From NCBI GenBank assembly GCA_002839855.1, contig PGYV01000004.1, positions 7,556 through 71,555 on the forward strand: a stretch of 64,000 bases of DNA, given 5' to 3'. The translations under genes were made by a program, and so were the position numbers. This DNA comes from Candidatus Goldiibacteriota bacterium HGW-Goldbacteria-1. GTDB taxonomy: Bacteria; Oederibacteriota; PGYV01. Position 1 is the stretch's first letter; every line of letters begins with the position of its first letter. The notes below the pieces were generated by a model. That model was not told the DNA's origin. It did no database searches and saw nothing but the letters and a program-made list of their open reading frames with translations. Positions 48,203 to 57,204 of this stretch are shown piece by piece.

Positions 48203-49186
48203 TTACGGTACTTTTATTTTGTTGATTATCTGCGCTATAACATCGTCAGGTTTTATTTCTTCGGCTTCCGCTTCATAAGACAGAATTATCCTGTGCCTTA
48301 ATACGTCATAGGCGCACTCTTTTATGTCATCCGGCGAGACATAGCCCCTGCCGTCCATAAAAGCCAGCGCTTTCGCGCACAGAATAAGACTTATGGAAGC
48401 CCTGGGAGAACAGCCGTATTCTATAAGGTGGGAAAGTTTCAATTTGTGTTCTTCCGGATTACGTGTAGCAAACACTATGTCGGTGACATAATCTTTTATG
48501 CTTTCATCCACAAAAACGGAGTCCACGGACGCCCTCATATCAAGGATGTCCTTTGGTTTTAATATCCTGCCGGTTTTTACCTCTTCACCCGCGGTCATCC
48601 TTGTAAGTATCTCTTTTTCTTCTTCCCTTGTGGGATAACCCACAACAGCTTTCACAAGAAACCTGTCCACCTGCGCTTCAGGCAGCGGGTATGTCCCTTC
48701 GGTTTCTATGGGGTTCTGCGTGGCCATTACCACAAAAGGTTCTTCAAGTTTAAAAGTCTTATCGCCTATTGTCACCTGTTTTTCCTGCATAGCTTCCAAA
48801 AGCGCGGACTGCACTTTGGCAGGCGCCCTGTTAATTTCATCAGCCAGAATGATATTGGCAAAAATCGGCCCCTGCGAAACCGAAAATTCTCCTGTCTTCG
48901 CGTTATAAATTCTTGTGCCGGTTAAATCAGCAGGTAACAAATCCGGAGTGAACTGAATGCGTGAAAACGACGCCTGAATAGTTGCGGAAAGGGTCTTTAC
49001 CGCAAGCGTTTTTGCAAGCCCGGGTACGCCTTCAAGAAGTACGTGCCCCCTGCATAAAAGGCCGGTTATAAGGGAACGTACCATATGTTTTTGTCCCACA
49101 ATCACTTTTTCCGTTTCATCAAAAACCGTTTGAATCTTTTCTGACAGTTCCTTATCCTTCGCCGATAATTTTACAATCTTTGCCAT
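48203..49186 (-). CDS. MoxR-family AAA+ ATPase
   Basis: AAA+ chaperone-like ATPase, 327 aa. Walker A variant LLEGVPGLAKT, Walker B ILADEINRAPAKVQSALLEAMQE, sensor 1 ATQNPIETEGTYPLPEAQ and an arginine-rich sensor 2 (GCSPRASISLI). It probably activates or assembles a target through the VWA proteins. GGAGGAATTG precedes ATG. First gene of the Bat-type operon. Confidence 0.95.
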   Translation of the reverse strand: MAKIVKLSAKDKELSEKIQTVFDETEKVIVGQKHMVRSLITGLLCRGHVLLEGVPGLAKTLAVKTLSATIQASFSRIQFTPDLLPADLTGTRIYNAKTGEFSVSQGPIFANIILADEINRAPAKVQSALLEAMQEKQVTIGDKTFKLEEPFVVMATQNPIETEGTYPLPEAQVDRFLVKAVVGYPTREEEKEILTRMTAGEEVKTGRILKPKDILDMRASVDSVFVDESIKDYVTDIVFATRNPEEHKLKLSHLIEYGCSPRASISLILCAKALAFMDGRGYVSPDDIKECAYDVLRHRIILSYEAEAEEIKPDDVIAQIINKIKVP

Positions 49187-49411
49187 TTCAATTCCTCCGT
49201 ACGATATTATTGGCAGTTCAACCGTTCTTCCAAACCGCCGAGTTTTCCCCTATGTTTTATGTTTAACTGCCGCACCCTAAAGGGTGCGCCTACCAAACCT
49301 TCCGACCTTCCGACCTTCCGACCTTCTGACCTTCCGACCTTCTGACCTTCTGACCTTACTTCCGTCCCTCTGTCCCTCCGTGCATCCGACCCTCTGACCT
49401 TCCGTCTTTCA
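49187..49411. repeat. Spacer with hairpin unit and CCTTCCGA word array
   Basis: One hairpin-family unit (AACTGCCGCACCC-TAAA-GG..., 49265-49294), followed by CCTTCCGA/CCTTCTGA units (49297-49405) that end at the L,D-transpeptidase stop codon. Confidence 0.75.
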
Positions 49412-50161
49412 TTATCTTATTACCACCCTCATCCCTTTCTTCACATACCACGATAACTCTATAACATCTGAATTACGCATCCGCACGCAGCCCTGAGAAG
49501 CGTCATGGCCTATGGATACTGGGTCATTTGTTCCGTGAATGGCAATACCGCCGCCAATTTCCGCGTATGTTCCGTCTTCATTCATGGGTACGCGCCCTTC
49601 ACGGATGGCCTTTCTGTATTTTTTATAATCTTTCGCGTTGGGAAAATCAAGCCTCATAAAAACCGGGCCGTAAGAATTAATACCAAGGTCCTGTGTTGTC
49701 CCATACCGCGTATATCCGTCTTTTGCCCTGTAATATGTTTTATTTAAAGAAGTCAGGTTATTTCTGCCCTGATTAAAATTATCCCGCAGCTGCTTTACCT
49801 TTTGCTTAATTTCACCTGTATCTTCATTACACAGTACGGCATCTTTTAAACGTTCTTCAGCAAGCACCAGCTGCCACGGTTCCATCACCGTATATATCTC
49901 GGTTATTCTGTATTCTCCCGCCGGCGTACACATGTCTTTCTGGTACACTTTGTCGCCGCCGCCTGAACCGGACGCTATATCATAAACAAACATAACATCA
50001 AGCGCGGAGGAAAGCAGGTAAAGTTTTTTCTCCGGTTTGTTAACGTATATAACATGGGTGTCGCCTTCCTCTAAAAATTCCTTAAGGAAGTCAAAATTAG
50101 ACGCGTAAGCAGCCGTAAAGGCTGCCGCTATAATGGAAAAAAGAAGAATTACCCTGCGCAT
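49412..50161 (-). CDS. L,D-transpeptidase (YkuD fold)
   Basis: Periplasmic peptidoglycan cross-linking enzyme (249 aa). ATG at 50161 starts a signal peptide (MRRVILLFSIIAAAFTAAYAS). The catalytic motif is HGTN...SxGCVRM (IAIHGTND, then DASQGCVRMRN) near the C-terminus. An inserted charged segment lies around 95-130. There is no clear ribosome site; the start is 1 nt after the upstream TAA, so translation probably reinitiates. Confidence 0.9.
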   Translation of the reverse strand: MRRVILLFSIIAAAFTAAYASNFDFLKEFLEEGDTHVIYVNKPEKKLYLLSSALDVMFVYDIASGSGGGDKVYQKDMCTPAGEYRITEIYTVMEPWQLVLAEERLKDAVLCNEDTGEIKQKVKQLRDNFNQGRNNLTSLNKTYYRAKDGYTRYGTTQDLGINSYGPVFMRLDFPNAKDYKKYRKAIREGRVPMNEDGTYAEIGGGIAIHGTNDPVSIGHDASQGCVRMRNSDVIELSWYVKKGMRVVIR

Positions 50162-50162
50162 T

Positions 50163-51191
50163 TTAATCAAGCACGGATATCGTAAGTTCCGGCCTTTTAA
50201 CCGCGCAGAATTCAATTCTGGCTTCCGCGAAAAGTTCCTGGAAACTTTTATCCGGGTATAAGTTGGATGTCACAAATCTTTTTATCTTGGCATTAACCAC
50301 CATCTTGGCGCATATAATACACGGAGAGTGCGTGCAGTAAATTGTGGCGCCCTGCGTGCCGCCGCCGTGAAGCGCGGCCTGTATTATGGCGTTCTGCTCC
50401 GCGTGAATTGCGCGGCAGATTTCGTGTCGCGTGCCTGACGCAATTCCCATCTGGTCGCGCAGGCATCCAAGTTCCGTGCAGTCCTTAACCCCTGCCGCCG
50501 CGCCGTTATAACCGGTGCTGACAACGTAATTATTTTTAACTATGACGGCGCCCACGTGATGGCGCAGGCAGGTGGAACGCTCTGCGGTTAAGTATGCCAT
50601 CTTCATAAAGTATTCATCCCACGACGGGCGTGAATACGGTTTATATTCCAGTTCTTTAAGAATTGTATCCAGTTTTCCCGTAAGCTGTTCAAAGGTGCCG
50701 GAATTGTCAATTTTTATATCCGCCAGGTCATAACACCGGGAAAGCTGCTGTGCTTTTTCATCCGCGGAATTTTCTTTTTCTTCTTTCTTAATAAAGTCTT
50801 CAAGTGTGGAAGCGTCTCCGGGGCGCGCGCGCTTAATTGACCTTTCAAACCGGGTCTTAACGTCCGCGCTTATCCCTATTAATTTAAAGCCGGGAAGGTT
50901 TTTTCTTAACTCCTCAATTTCATGTACATTCCTTATGCTGTCAATAACCGCCTGAGGCGAATTTTTTATTTTTTTAATTGTCCTTGCGGCAAGCACCGCG
51001 GAGCCTTCGCTGTTCCTTAATTCATTTCCTATAATAATAAGGTTATCCCTTACCGGCTCTTTGCCCCTTAATTTGGCTTCATCGCGGAGGATATCTGATA
51101 ATGAAGATGCAATGAACTTTTTACGTTCTACAAGATATTTAATGGCTTCGCCCTTGCCTGACGCGTTTGGTCCCGTAAATCCAAGAAACAT
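50163..51191 (-). CDS. P-loop kinase-like domain fused to cytidine/dCMP deaminase
   Basis: A 342-aa fusion. ATG at 51191 has GAGGTGG just upstream, and the product starts FLGFTGPNASGKGE, a P-loop with GKG instead of GKS/T. Residues 1-185 resemble dephospho-CoA or nucleotide kinases. Residues 195-335 are a zinc deaminase with HAEQNAI and PCIICAK, plus the ComEB-type TCLRHHVGAVIVK and GYNGAA. The same domain order occurs in AvcD antiphage deoxycytidine deaminases, which are longer, but also in housekeeping proteins, so a defence role is open. Confidence 0.85.
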   Translation of the reverse strand: MFLGFTGPNASGKGEAIKYLVERKKFIASSLSDILRDEAKLRGKEPVRDNLIIIGNELRNSEGSAVLAARTIKKIKNSPQAVIDSIRNVHEIEELRKNLPGFKLIGISADVKTRFERSIKRARPGDASTLEDFIKKEEKENSADEKAQQLSRCYDLADIKIDNSGTFEQLTGKLDTILKELEYKPYSRPSWDEYFMKMAYLTAERSTCLRHHVGAVIVKNNYVVSTGYNGAAAGVKDCTELGCLRDQMGIASGTRHEICRAIHAEQNAIIQAALHGGGTQGATIYCTHSPCIICAKMVVNAKIKRFVTSNLYPDKSFQELFAEARIEFCAVKRPELTISVLD

Positions 51192-51272
51192 ATGCCACCT
51201 CGTATTTTTATCGTTTTCCCTGGCAATCATTATACTTATAGGATGATATTTTTCAATAGCTAAAAATCTAAA

Positions 51273-51393
51273 ACACGAGGGACGGATGCACAGAGGGTCG
51301 GATGGTCGGCTAAAACACAAAAAGACGCTGACACAAATACACGGATGGTCGGTTTAAACCTTCTGTCCCTCCGACCTTCCGTCCCTCTGTCCC
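51273..51393. repeat. GAGGGACGGATG word array with inverted arms
   Basis: GAGGGACGGATGCACAGAGG on one side and CTGTCCCTCCGACCTTCCGT on the other form potential fold-back arms. It directly follows the DUF89 stop. Confidence 0.7.
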
Positions 51394-52245
51394 TCATCCC
51401 TTCATAAGTACTATCCCCCCAAGCGGTAATCCGGTGTGTTTGGCTACAACATCGCATTTAAGTTTAAGCAGGTAGAATGCGGGAACAGGCTCGCCGTAAA
51501 GAGATTCAAAGTTGCCCTGCCCCTTGCTTATTATCATGCCCGCTGAATAAAAACGTCTTTTAAAATCTTCTGACGCGTATTCAAGGACAATACCCGGCGA
51601 ATCCGCGCCGGACGAAATCACATCCGCCACTTTGTCAATCCCCGCGAAAACCGCGTCGTGATAAAGAGCGTCATTTAAAATAGGGCTTTCTTTAACCACA
51701 TAAGTTATCTTTGTCCCGTAAATTCTCTGTATTTCTTCAATAAGTATCCTGTCAAAAACAGTTTCACCTGTATTGTCGCCAAGATACAATATTTCTATAT
51801 TTGCTTTCAGTGCCTCTTTAAACGCTTCATAATCCAGCACCGCGAATTCTTTTGTCATTACATCGTCAAGGTCGGCTTCCAGGTCAAATTCAAGCTGAGC
51901 GCCAAAATCAATCACATTGCCCGCAATTGCCGCCCTTATGGCGGTTAAAAGCGGATCGGCAGATTTTGTAACTTTTAATTTCATGGAATCAAACATGGAC
52001 ATTGCTATGTGATTGTATTTTTCTTTTATCGCAAGGTACGGGTCGGAATTATTCAGGTGCGCCCTTAATATCCTGTGCATATTGCGGCTTATGTGCGGCG
52101 GGTTATTTTCTATGTTAATTGTCTTTAAAAAATCTTCCGCTTTTTCCGCGGCCTGCATTACCTTCTTTTCATCCGCGCCTGCCAGCCGTGACGCCTGTAT
52201 CGCCTGCCTTAAAAGGCAAGGCAGGCATTCGGGATATGTTTTCAT
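51394..52245 (-). CDS. DUF89/ARMT1-like damage-control phosphatase
   Basis: DUF89 family protein, 283 aa. Starts with the zinc-like motif ECLPCLLRQA, and has the phosphatase core GDNTGETVFDR, then VVKESPILNDAL and ISSGADSPGI, with the metal-binding Asp and Asn in the family pattern. DUF89 enzymes hydrolyse damaged or surplus phosphometabolites. It lies 21 bp downstream of the radical SAM gene. Confidence 0.88.
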   Translation of the reverse strand: MKTYPECLPCLLRQAIQASRLAGADEKKVMQAAEKAEDFLKTINIENNPPHISRNMHRILRAHLNNSDPYLAIKEKYNHIAMSMFDSMKLKVTKSADPLLTAIRAAIAGNVIDFGAQLEFDLEADLDDVMTKEFAVLDYEAFKEALKANIEILYLGDNTGETVFDRILIEEIQRIYGTKITYVVKESPILNDALYHDAVFAGIDKVADVISSGADSPGIVLEYASEDFKRRFYSAGMIISKGQGNFESLYGEPVPAFYLLKLKCDVVAKHTGLPLGGIVLMKG

Positions 52246-52266
52246 ATAATTCTGCCGGAAAATTTA

Positions 52267-53202
52267 TCAGGCATGTTTCCCCAGAAAAAATTCTTTGCCT
52301 TCCCTGACTGTTTTATCCACCAGCCCGTCATACTCAAGTTCCCATAAAAGTTCCTGCGCTTCATTCCGGTTTATATTCAGCATTGTGCTTACCTCTTCGG
52401 CAGACACAGGCCTTAATCTGGCGCTTTCATAAATAATACTTTTCAATTCTTCTTCCTGCGCTTCAATCCTTGCGCCGGAATATCCTGAAACCGCTTCTGC
52501 CTTTGGCCCAAGTATAAGACACGCGCGTTTTGCCGCCTCCGCGTCCACGGGCCTGGCGTATTCTTCCGCGCCCGCGCGGGCAACGGTGTTTAACTGTATT
52601 TTTTCTATGTTTTCAAGACTGTTTATAAACCTGCGCATTTCAAAAAGTTCCGAAAGGCTGTCATTGATTCCTTCCACAAGAAGAATTTCAAGAAATATGC
52701 TGCCCTTGTAACCGGCACAAAAATCCTTTAATCCCTGCAGCATTAAATCAAAATCAACCCCCGCAGCCGGGCGGTTTACTTTTAAAAATGTGCTTTTGGT
52801 GGCCGCGTCAAATGAAGGAACCACAATGTCCGCGCCGGACAGCGCATCCCTTACTTCCGGCATGTGTAAAAGCACTCCATTTGTCAAAACAGCCACTTTA
52901 CAGGGCGATATTTTTTTCGCATCTTCTATCACTTCTTTTAAATTCAGGGCAAGCGTGGGCTCGCCTGCGCCGGAAAATGTTACTACATCTGCTTTTCCGC
53001 CGTTTTTAAAAAACTCTTCAAGCTCCGCTGTAACATCATGCGTTTTAACAAACAGCCCGCGTTCATTGGAAAGCGATACACCTTCTGTTTTTCCAAGTTC
53101 GCAGTAAACACAGTTTAAATTGCAGTGTTTTTTGCCAAGCAGGTCAACACCAAGCGATAAACCAAGCCTTCTTGAAGCCACCGGCCCAAACAGATATTTC
53201 AC
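52267..53202 (-). CDS. Radical SAM protein (COG0731-like) with winged helix
   Basis: Radical SAM enzyme, 311 aa. The cluster-binding cysteines are in KKHCNLNCVYCELG (CxxxCxxC), followed by the SAM-binding FSGAGEPTLALN. The N-terminal GPVASRRLGLSLGVD is typical of COG0731 proteins related to wyosine synthase TYW1. A C-terminal winged helix (about 255-300; VSAEEVSTMLNINRNEAQ) may bind nucleic acid. The start is GTG with GGTGGTAAT upstream. The substrate is unknown. Confidence 0.85.
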   Translation of the reverse strand: MKYLFGPVASRRLGLSLGVDLLGKKHCNLNCVYCELGKTEGVSLSNERGLFVKTHDVTAELEEFFKNGGKADVVTFSGAGEPTLALNLKEVIEDAKKISPCKVAVLTNGVLLHMPEVRDALSGADIVVPSFDAATKSTFLKVNRPAAGVDFDLMLQGLKDFCAGYKGSIFLEILLVEGINDSLSELFEMRRFINSLENIEKIQLNTVARAGAEEYARPVDAEAAKRACLILGPKAEAVSGYSGARIEAQEEELKSIIYESARLRPVSAEEVSTMLNINRNEAQELLWELEYDGLVDKTVREGKEFFLGKHA

Positions 53203-53215
53203 ATTACCACCGCCA

Positions 53216-53530
53216 TTATTTTTTATACCTTACCTTGTCGCCAAGTGATTTCACTTTCTTTTCCATTGTAACCGCGTGAATGTCACGCCTGTCATCTATC
53301 TTTATAGTCACCACCACCCTCTGCACGTCAATGTCACAGAATACTTCTTCGTGCATGGTACGCGCGTAATCATAAAGGTCATTTACTTCGCCTTCAACAA
53401 CCGTCCCCATAGGGCATATGTGATATTTAGCCCCTTTTTCCTGAAGAATCTTTATCGCGTTTACCAGGTATTCACTTACCGATGTTTTATTGGTGCCTAT
53501 GGGAACAATAGAAATGTCCATTATCGCCAT
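53216..53530 (-). CDS. MTH1187/YkoF-type thiamine-binding protein
   Basis: Small protein (104 aa; DUF77, thiamine-binding family). Matches ISIVPIGTxxxSVSEYL, GAKYHICPMGTVVEG and the VVVTIKIDDRRD strand near the end. AGGAGG precedes ATG. It is located 13 bp before the radical SAM gene. Confidence 0.88.
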   Translation of the reverse strand: MAIMDISIVPIGTNKTSVSEYLVNAIKILQEKGAKYHICPMGTVVEGEVNDLYDYARTMHEEVFCDIDVQRVVVTIKIDDRRDIHAVTMEKKVKSLGDKVRYKK

Positions 53531-53570
53531 ATCTTTCCTCCTGACATTAAAATATAGTTTTTATGCTTTA

Positions 53571-53612
53571 CCTGTTTCTTGTTACCTGTAATCTGTAACT
53601 TGTAACCTGTTA
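53571..53612. repeat. CCTGTAACTTGTAAC word array
   Basis: A short block of the same words as the array at 41444-41664, placed between the hemolysin III-like gene end and the thiamine-binding protein start. Confidence 0.65.
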
Positions 53613-53624
53613 CTTTTTTATCCT

Positions 53625-54278
53625 TTACGCCACAAACATTAACAACATAAAAAAATGGCACACAGCCGCGCCAAGTACAAACATATGCCATATGGCGTGG
53701 TGATATTTAATCCTGCGCCAGACATAAAATATTACGCCAAAAGTATATAAAAGGCCGCCGGCTAACAGCCACAACAGAAACTCTTTTGGCACAGTGTTTA
53801 TAACAGGCCATATGGCAGCCAGAATAAGCCACCCCATTACCACATAAATAGCAGATGACAATTTAATATACCTTCCGGTAAAAAATACTTTGAATATTAT
53901 TCCAAGTATTGCCAGCCCCCAGACTATCCCGAAAAACGTCCATCCCCACGCGCCGCCGGTTAAAAGCAGGCAGACGGGCGTATATGTGCCGGCTATCAGG
54001 GTATAAACAGCGGAATGATCAAGGATTTCAAAAACATTTTTTGCCTTAACAGGTACAAGGCTGTGTGACATGGTTGACATAAGAAACATTATTACCATGC
54101 TTGCCCCGTAAATAGAAAGGGTGGTGATTCTTAAAGCGCCCCCTTTTTTAGCGGCAATTACGATAATTATAACCAGCCCGGCAATGCTTAATAAAGCGCC
54201 TATCCCGTGAATTATACTGTTAGCAATCTCTTCGCCAACTGTCTGTTTTTCTGATATTTGTTCTATATTTTCAGCCAT
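53625..54278 (-). CDS. Hemolysin III family (PAQR-like) membrane protein
   Basis: A protein of 217 aa with seven helices and the family landmarks NSIIHGIGALLSIAG, STMSHSL, LDHSAVYTLIAGTYTP and HAIWHMFVLGAAVCHFF. The conserved histidines suit the zinc-dependent hydrolase proposed for this superfamily. No convincing ribosome site is seen before ATG. Confidence 0.92.
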   Translation of the reverse strand: MAENIEQISEKQTVGEEIANSIIHGIGALLSIAGLVIIIVIAAKKGGALRITTLSIYGASMVIMFLMSTMSHSLVPVKAKNVFEILDHSAVYTLIAGTYTPVCLLLTGGAWGWTFFGIVWGLAILGIIFKVFFTGRYIKLSSAIYVVMGWLILAAIWPVINTVPKEFLLWLLAGGLLYTFGVIFYVWRRIKYHHAIWHMFVLGAAVCHFFMLLMFVA

Positions 54279-54576
54279 AATATAACAATGTTACTACCGG
54301 CACAGGGAAAGTCAAGAAAAAATATATTAAAGGGCTGCAGCTCAGCGGCTCGGCGGCTGAGAAGTTCAGCAGTTTTGGTAATGACCGAGCTGCAGAGCAT
54401 CCGAGCCGTCGAGTTTCCCCTCTGCTTGCGCTTATTTACTTGCTTCAACCTAGCTGCCTAGCTGCCTAGCCGCTGAGCTGCCAAGCTGCCGTCCTATACT
54501 ATTTTCTTGAAAAAATCCCTCTTTCCTTTATAATATACCCTGTTTAACAATCTACCAATTTTAGACGGAGTGTGAC
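54279..54576. other. serS upstream region with AGCTGCC array
   Basis: Spacer between divergent genes. AGCTGCC/CGGCTCGG words (54329-54490) form inverted arms, followed by the serS promoter. No T-box element is seen. Confidence 0.7.
54507..54534 (+). promoter_or_regulatory. Promoter of serS
   Basis: TTGAAA (54507-54512), 16 bp, perfect TATAAT (54529-54534), followed about 35 bp later by GGAGTG and the serS ATG. Confidence 0.75.
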
Positions 54577-55851
54577 ATGCTTGACATTAAATTAATACGT
54601 GATAATCCGGCAGCTGTAAAAGCCTCCCTTGCAAAAAAGGGCGTAAAACCGGAAGCAGTGGACGAAGTTCTGGCTATTGACATAAAACGCCGCGAAATTA
54701 TCGGCACTGTGGAAGCCATAAAAGCGGAAAATAATAAAAAAAACCCGGACATTGCCAGGCTAAAAAAAGAAGGCAAAGACGCAACAGCACTTCTGGCCGA
54801 GATGAAAACCGCTTCCGATAAAATTAAAACCATGGACGCCGAGCTTTCAAAATTAGACGAAGAGCTCACACTTAAACTTTTATATATCCCCAACATGCCC
54901 GATGAATCAGTTCCCCTTGGCGCGGATGAAACGGCAAACGTGGAAACTTCACAATGGGGGCAGAAAAAATCTTTTTCTTTTAAGCCAAAACCACACTGGG
55001 AAATAGCGGAACACCTTGGCATACTTGATTCGGAACGCGCAGTTAAGGTAACAGGCGCAAGGTTTGTATTTTATAAAGGCGCAGGCGCAAGGCTTGAACG
55101 CGCGCTTATAAACTTTATGCTTGATACACAGACAGGCGCAAACGGGTATACAGAGTTGTTACCCCCTATTCTTGTGAACCGCGAATCCATGACAGGCACG
55201 GGCCAGCTTCCCAAGTTTGAAGAAGACTCTTTTAAACTTACCAACCCGGATTTTTTCTTAACCCCTACCGCGGAAGTGCCTGTGACCAATATCCACAGGG
55301 ACGAGATACTTGCGGAAAAAAGCCTTCCCATCTGCTACGCAGCTTATACTCCGTGCTTCAGAAAAGAAGCCGGAAGTTACGGCAAGGATATGAAAGGCAT
55401 TGTAAGAATGCACCAGTTCAATAAAGTGGAACTGGTAAAATTTACCACACCCGAATCATCCTATGACGAACTTGAAAAACTTTTAAAAGACGCCGAAAGC
55501 ATATTACAGAAACTTGACCTGCACTACAGGGTAATGCTGTTATCAACCGGAGATATGACTTTTTCTTCCGCCAAGACGTATGACATTGAAGTCTGGCACG
55601 AAGGCGCGGGACGCTACTGGGAAACATCTTCCTGCAGCTGCTTTACAGATTATCAGGCGCGCAGGGCCAGGATCCGCTTTAAGGACAAAGAAAATAAAAC
55701 ACGCCACGTGCATACATTAAACGGCTCCGGGCTTGCCACTTCAAGGTTATTGCCTGCCATACTTGAAACGTACCAGACAGAAAACATGGAAGTAATAATT
55801 CCTGAAGCCCTAAGGCCTTACATGGGCGGAATGGAAAAGATAACAAAATAA
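54577..55851 (+). CDS. serS: Seryl-tRNA synthetase
   Basis: Charges tRNA-Ser; 424 aa. N-terminal coiled-coil arm (about 30-105), then class II motifs: motif 2 FRKEAGSYGKDMKGIVRMHQF and the SerS-specific SSCSCFTDYQARRARIRFK, and motif 3 LNGSGLATSRLLPAILE. GGAGTG precedes ATG. Two serine tRNA genes lie about 2.5 kb downstream on the opposite strand. Confidence 0.97.
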   Translation: MLDIKLIRDNPAAVKASLAKKGVKPEAVDEVLAIDIKRREIIGTVEAIKAENNKKNPDIARLKKEGKDATALLAEMKTASDKIKTMDAELSKLDEELTLKLLYIPNMPDESVPLGADETANVETSQWGQKKSFSFKPKPHWEIAEHLGILDSERAVKVTGARFVFYKGAGARLERALINFMLDTQTGANGYTELLPPILVNRESMTGTGQLPKFEEDSFKLTNPDFFLTPTAEVPVTNIHRDEILAEKSLPICYAAYTPCFRKEAGSYGKDMKGIVRMHQFNKVELVKFTTPESSYDELEKLLKDAESILQKLDLHYRVMLLSTGDMTFSSAKTYDIEVWHEGAGRYWETSSCSCFTDYQARRARIRFKDKENKTRHVHTLNGSGLATSRLLPAILETYQTENMEVIIPEALRPYMGGMEKITK

Positions 55852-55868
55852 GGTTATGGAGGGATAAA

Positions 55869-56090
55869 ATGGCTGATGTTATTAAAGAAGTAAAAAAAGA
55901 CGTTAAGGCCAAAAAGAAAACCGGTTTATATGTGATAGGCGTGGCTCTTGTGGTGCTTGTGCTTGGATATTATGTCTTATCACTTGTCAATCCGGACGCC
56001 AGCAACTGGGCCGGCGCAGCAGCCCCTTTTCTTATAATAGGCGGTTATGTGGCAATAGCAGTGGGAATTTTAATCGGCTGGGACGAGTAA
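55869..56090 (+). CDS. Small two-helix membrane protein
   Basis: A protein of 73 aa, 17 bp after serS with GGAGGG upstream. A lysine-rich N-terminus (EVKKDVKAKKK) is followed by two helices (about 20-40 and 48-68), ending GWDE. This suggests a small DUF3098-like family member, which I cannot confirm. It ends before a strong terminator, so it is co-transcribed with serS. Confidence 0.75.
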   Translation: MADVIKEVKKDVKAKKKTGLYVIGVALVVLVLGYYVLSLVNPDASNWAGAAAPFLIIGGYVAIAVGILIGWDE

Positions 56091-56110
56091 ATATAAACTT
56101 CAATATTCAA

Positions 56111-56141
56111 AAGCCCCTGCCAAAAGGCAGGGGCTTTTTTT
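56111..56141 (+). terminator. Rho-independent terminator after serS operon
   Basis: AAGCCCCTGCC-AAAA-GGCAGGGGCTT followed by a run of T. Confidence 0.93.
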
Positions 56142-56165
56142 ATTTCTGCTACACTTTTTGTCGTT

Positions 56166-56519
56166 TTATTTATTAAAGTTAATTTTGGTGAGTGCAATAA
56201 TATTAAAAACCATCAGTATAAAGGTTAAAAGACTTATGGCTACTGATGTACGTTCCATACTTATAGCAATTCGCGAAGCAGCAATAAGCACAATCAAACA
56301 CAACATACTTAAAATCACGCAATGAATCAACTTTTCTTTTGTTCCAAAGTTTTTTACAAACTTCGCATACACCATAAAACAAACAAATAAGACAGCGGAT
56401 ATTACAGTTAAAAAAACATAAAGCCATTTACTGGTAACTTTAAATATCTCCAACACAACAATTGTTACAAGCACAACACCAAGCAGATTAATAGACATTA
56501 CTGCTTTTTTATCACTCAT
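56166..56519 (-). CDS. Unrecognised four-helix membrane protein
   Basis: A protein of 117 aa with four helices (about 8-27, 32-52, 63-84, 92-112) and little else. Not recognised. It follows the PIN toxin gene by 30 bp and is more AT-rich than its surroundings, so it may have arrived with the toxin-antitoxin pair. Confidence 0.6.
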   Translation of the reverse strand: MSDKKAVMSINLLGVVLVTIVVLEIFKVTSKWLYVFLTVISAVLFVCFMVYAKFVKNFGTKEKLIHCVILSMLCLIVLIAASRIAISMERTSVAISLLTFILMVFNIIALTKINFNK

Positions 56520-56549
56520 TTAACCACTCCGTTTTTCTTTTTATAAATT

Positions 56550-56972
56550 TTACAAAGTTTTTATGAAATCAGCAGGTGTAATTATTTTAATATTTTTATA
56601 CTTTTTTACATCCAATAAATGCCTGTCGCCGGAGATAATATAATCCGCTTTAAACTCATCCGCACATTCAAGAATCCTGTTATCGGGTTCATCTTTTATG
56701 ATATTTACAGTCTCCGTAGGATATACAATGACAGAGTGGCGCCTTATAAGGTCGGAATACTTTACAGCGGTTTCCGCGTCATAGTCAAACTTTCTGACGC
56801 ATACACCGGTAAATTCCCTTAAGATTTCGTCAGACAGTCCAAGCAGTATCTTACCGTCAAATATGTCATCAAATATCCTGACCACAGTGGTCCCGGGATA
56901 AACAAACACGGATATCAGTATGTTTGTATCAACGGTGATTTTTATTTTTTTTGTGTTCCTGCCTGTATTCAT
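56550..56972 (-). CDS. PIN domain ribonuclease toxin
   Basis: PIN nuclease of about 140 aa. Acidic residues are seen in VDTNIL at the N-terminus, DEILREF, and DEPDNRILECADEF...DYIISGDRHLL, which supply the metal site. ATG at 56972 is chosen for GGGTGG just before it; it overlaps the antitoxin end by 44 nt. Antitoxin is upstream, the usual VapBC-like order. Confidence 0.85.
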   Translation of the reverse strand: MNTGRNTKKIKITVDTNILISVFVYPGTTVVRIFDDIFDGKILLGLSDEILREFTGVCVRKFDYDAETAVKYSDLIRRHSVIVYPTETVNIIKDEPDNRILECADEFKADYIISGDRHLLDVKKYKNIKIITPADFIKTL

Positions 56973-57192
56973 GTACCACCCTGTTGATGTCGTCTTCACT
57001 TACAACGCCCATTTTTCTTGCCCTTTCAGAAAATTCAGTACGTGCCTCTTCAAGGTCTTTCTTGCCGCAATAAGCCATAACAGCTTCGCTGATTACGGAA
57101 CTGACGCTTTTATTTTCCGCTCTGCTTATTTTATGCACTTTTTCCGTAAGCTCCCCGGGTATTGTTATACTTAACGCTTTTACTTTTTTCAT
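56929..57192 (-). CDS. Ribbon-helix-helix antitoxin
   Basis: CopG-type antitoxin, 87 aa. Residues 4-12 (VKALSITIP) form the DNA-binding strand and residues 14-45 two helices (ELTEKVHKISRAENKSVSS). The charged C-terminal part (50-87) would bind the PIN toxin. AAGGAG precedes ATG. Autorepression through the inverted repeat at 57205-57246 is likely. Confidence 0.85.
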   Translation of the reverse strand: MKKVKALSITIPGELTEKVHKISRAENKSVSSVISEAVMAYCGKKDLEEARTEFSERARKMGVVSEDDINRVVHEYRQEHKKNKNHR

Positions 57193-57204
57193 AAATATCT
57201 CCTT

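Noticed and set aside
54279-54576. T-box riboswitch before serS
   Set aside because: No conserved T-box sequence or specifier stem; the promoter lies only about 40 bp before the start codon.
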